In this document: positions 62,659-64,000 of the stretch, in pieces
Numbering within the stretch: position 1 is the first letter of the stretch
Layout: each line of letters opens with the position of its first letter
Source: Parabacteroides sp. AM08-6
Lineage (GTDB): Bacteria; Bacteroidota; Bacteroidia; Bacteroidales; Tannerellaceae
Direction: 5' to 3'
Assembly: GCF_003473295.1 (NCBI RefSeq)
Contig: NZ_QRMP01000005.1
Location: forward strand, 89,554-153,553
DNA length: 64,000 nucleotides
Translations under genes and position numbers: made by a program
The notes under the pieces: generated by a model
Database searches by the model: none
Told to the model about the DNA's origin: nothing
The model's input: only the letters and a program-made list of their open reading frames with translations

Positions 62659-64000
62659 ATGAAACGACTTTTAGTAATCGTATTGTCCGGCTTTTGTTTA
62701 GCAGGAAATACACAGACACACGATGGTGGGTATCCGATAACTCCTGTTCCTTTCACTTCTGTGAAGGTGACCGACAACTTTTGGGGACAACGTCTCAAAG
62801 CCAGCCGTGAAGTGACTATCCCGTTGGCATTCAGTAAATGTGAAGAAACCGGGCGTTATGAGAATTTTGTGAAAGCGGCACATCCCAGCCCGGACTATAA
62901 AGTAGGTGGTTTTTCGTTCGATGATACAGATGTGTATAAAACCATTGAAGGAGCCAGCTATTCAATGCAAACTTATCCGGATAAGAAATTGGATAAATAC
63001 ATTGATAGCGTATTGACAGTGGTGGCAGCCGCTCAGGAACCGGACGGTTATTTGTATACCGCCCGGACCATGAATCCTCAGCATCCGCACGAATGGGCCG
63101 GAAATAATCGATGGGAGAAAGTGGAAGAGTTGAGTCATGAGTTTTATAACCTAGGTCATATGATAGAGGGAGCTGTCGCTCATTATCAGGCAACCGGTAA
63201 AAAGAATTTTTTGAATATAGCGATTAAATATGCCGATTGTGTGGAAAGGGCGATAGGTGATAATCCCGGTCAACAGGTTCGTGTACCCGGTCATCAAATA
63301 GCTGAAATGGCGCTTTGTAAACTTTATCTGGCTACAGGGGAGCGGAAGTATCTTGATTTGGCTAAATTCTTTCTGGATAAACGTGGATATACCAGTCGGA
63401 AAGATGCTTATAGCCAAGCACATAAACCAGTATTGGATCAGGATGAGGCGGTTGGCCATGCTGTTCGTGCCGCTTATATGTATTCGGGAATGGCGGATGT
63501 GGCTGCTTTAACCGGGGATACGGGATATGTGCATGCTATCGATAAGATTTGGGAAAATGCGGTGACAAAGAAATTATATATTACCGGAGGTATCGGGGCA
63601 ACCAGTAATGGAGAGGCTTTCGGTAAAAATTACGAATTACCGAACTTGTCGGCTTATTGTGAAACTTGTGCAGCTATCGGAAATGTTTACTGGAATTATC
63701 GTTTGTTCCTGTTGCATGGCGAATCTAAATATTATGATGTGTTGGAACGTACTTTGTATAATGGATTAATATCAGGAGTTTCTTTGGACGGAGGTGGATT
63801 CTTTTATCCAAATCCGTTGGAATCGACAGGGCAACACAAACGTCAGCCTTGGTTCGGTTGTGCCTGTTGTCCGTCAAATATCTGTCGTTTTATCCCTTCA
63901 TTGCCGGGATATATTTATGCTGTACATGATGAGGATGTTTATGTCAATTTATTTATGAGTAATACGTCCGAATTGAAAGTGAATGGAAAAGGCGTTAAAT
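62659..64000 (+). CDS. GH127-family protein, second copy (cut by window end)
   Basis: The first 447 codons are visible. The reading frame stays open to the edge, so the gene is partial only because of the window. It starts 17 nt after its paralogue. A signal peptide is present (MKRLLVIVLSGFCLAG), without a clear lipobox. The catalytic set is again complete: Glu319, Glu335 and Cys337 (CETC) and Cys403-Cys404 (CACCPSN). The sequence differs enough from copy one to suggest another linkage or substrate. The two are probably co-transcribed as part of a glycan-use locus beyond the window. Confidence 0.9.
   Translation, partial: MKRLLVIVLSGFCLAGNTQTHDGGYPITPVPFTSVKVTDNFWGQRLKASREVTIPLAFSKCEETGRYENFVKAAHPSPDYKVGGFSFDDTDVYKTIEGASYSMQTYPDKKLDKYIDSVLTVVAAAQEPDGYLYTARTMNPQHPHEWAGNNRWEKVEELSHEFYNLGHMIEGAVAHYQATGKKNFLNIAIKYADCVERAIGDNPGQQVRVPGHQIAEMALCKLYLATGERKYLDLAKFFLDKRGYTSRKDAYSQAHKPVLDQDEAVGHAVRAAYMYSGMADVAALTGDTGYVHAIDKIWENAVTKKLYITGGIGATSNGEAFGKNYELPNLSAYCETCAAIGNVYWNYRLFLLHGESKYYDVLERTLYNGLISGVSLDGGGFFYPNPLESTGQHKRQPWFGCACCPSNICRFIPSLPGYIYAVHDEDVYVNLFMSNTSELKVNGKGVK

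Overview
The window looks like a chromosomal segment of an anaerobic gut Bacteroidales, most likely Parabacteroides or a close relative. This is inferred from gene content; no search was run. Supporting signs are promoters of the Bacteroidetes type (TTTG/TTG, about 19 nt, TAnnTTTG), a FeoA-FeoB fusion with a tiny Cys-rich partner, an alternative-pathway spermidine enzyme (carboxynorspermidine dehydrogenase type), Bacteroidetes-specific families (DUF4827, DUF5723, HU-related DNA-binding protein) and a tandem GH127 pair.

Layout. 1-3620: 3' part of an rRNA operon (spacer with tRNA-Ile and tRNA-Ala, 23S, 5S, terminator). 3669-5391: an esterase and a CvfB-like S1 protein. 5580-25211: a large exopolysaccharide/capsule locus. 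Its + strand arm carries Wza-like, Wzz-like and glycosyltransferase (GT) genes. A long leftward arm carries Wzy-like, several GTs, radical SAM, a UbiA/DPPR-synthase-like enzyme, an HU-type regulator, a ThDP enzyme, DUF5672, a flippase, a pyruvyl transferase and an SDR. A consensus promoter at 25218-25248 faces the leftward arm. The HU-type regulator has its own promoter, followed by four operator-like repeats spaced exactly 22 bp apart.

25302-28491: iron uptake (feoAB) and folK. 28494-35193: a second surface-glycan cluster (GTs, a deacetylase-like DUF7033 protein, a PIG-L deacetylase, a FemAB/GNAT-like protein) next to recA. 35246-38976: recA, bcp, a radical SAM protein and carboxynorspermidine dehydrogenase. 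39622-42696: a Trp/Tyr/Gly-rich secreted protein and a FadL-like outer-membrane protein. 42906-48987: an ECF sigma factor with a small protein, rpe, a short ComEC, an NrnA-like phosphoesterase, a DUF4827 lipoprotein and a phosphohexomutase. 49083-54404: leftward genes for a stand-alone AICAR transformylase, a Nudix protein, topB and DUF5723.

54652-58813: a leftward phenylalanine/tyrosine operon (pheA, aminotransferase, DAHP synthase-chorismate mutase, prephenate dehydrogenase). It is preceded by a 24-codon leader peptide with five Phe and five Tyr codons, an antiterminator segment and a Rho-independent terminator. This complete ribosome-mediated attenuator is the best-supported unannotated system in the window. 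59119-64000: oxyR, divergent from two tandem GH127 genes, the second cut by the window edge.

No CRISPR array, transposase, integrase or prophage gene was seen.
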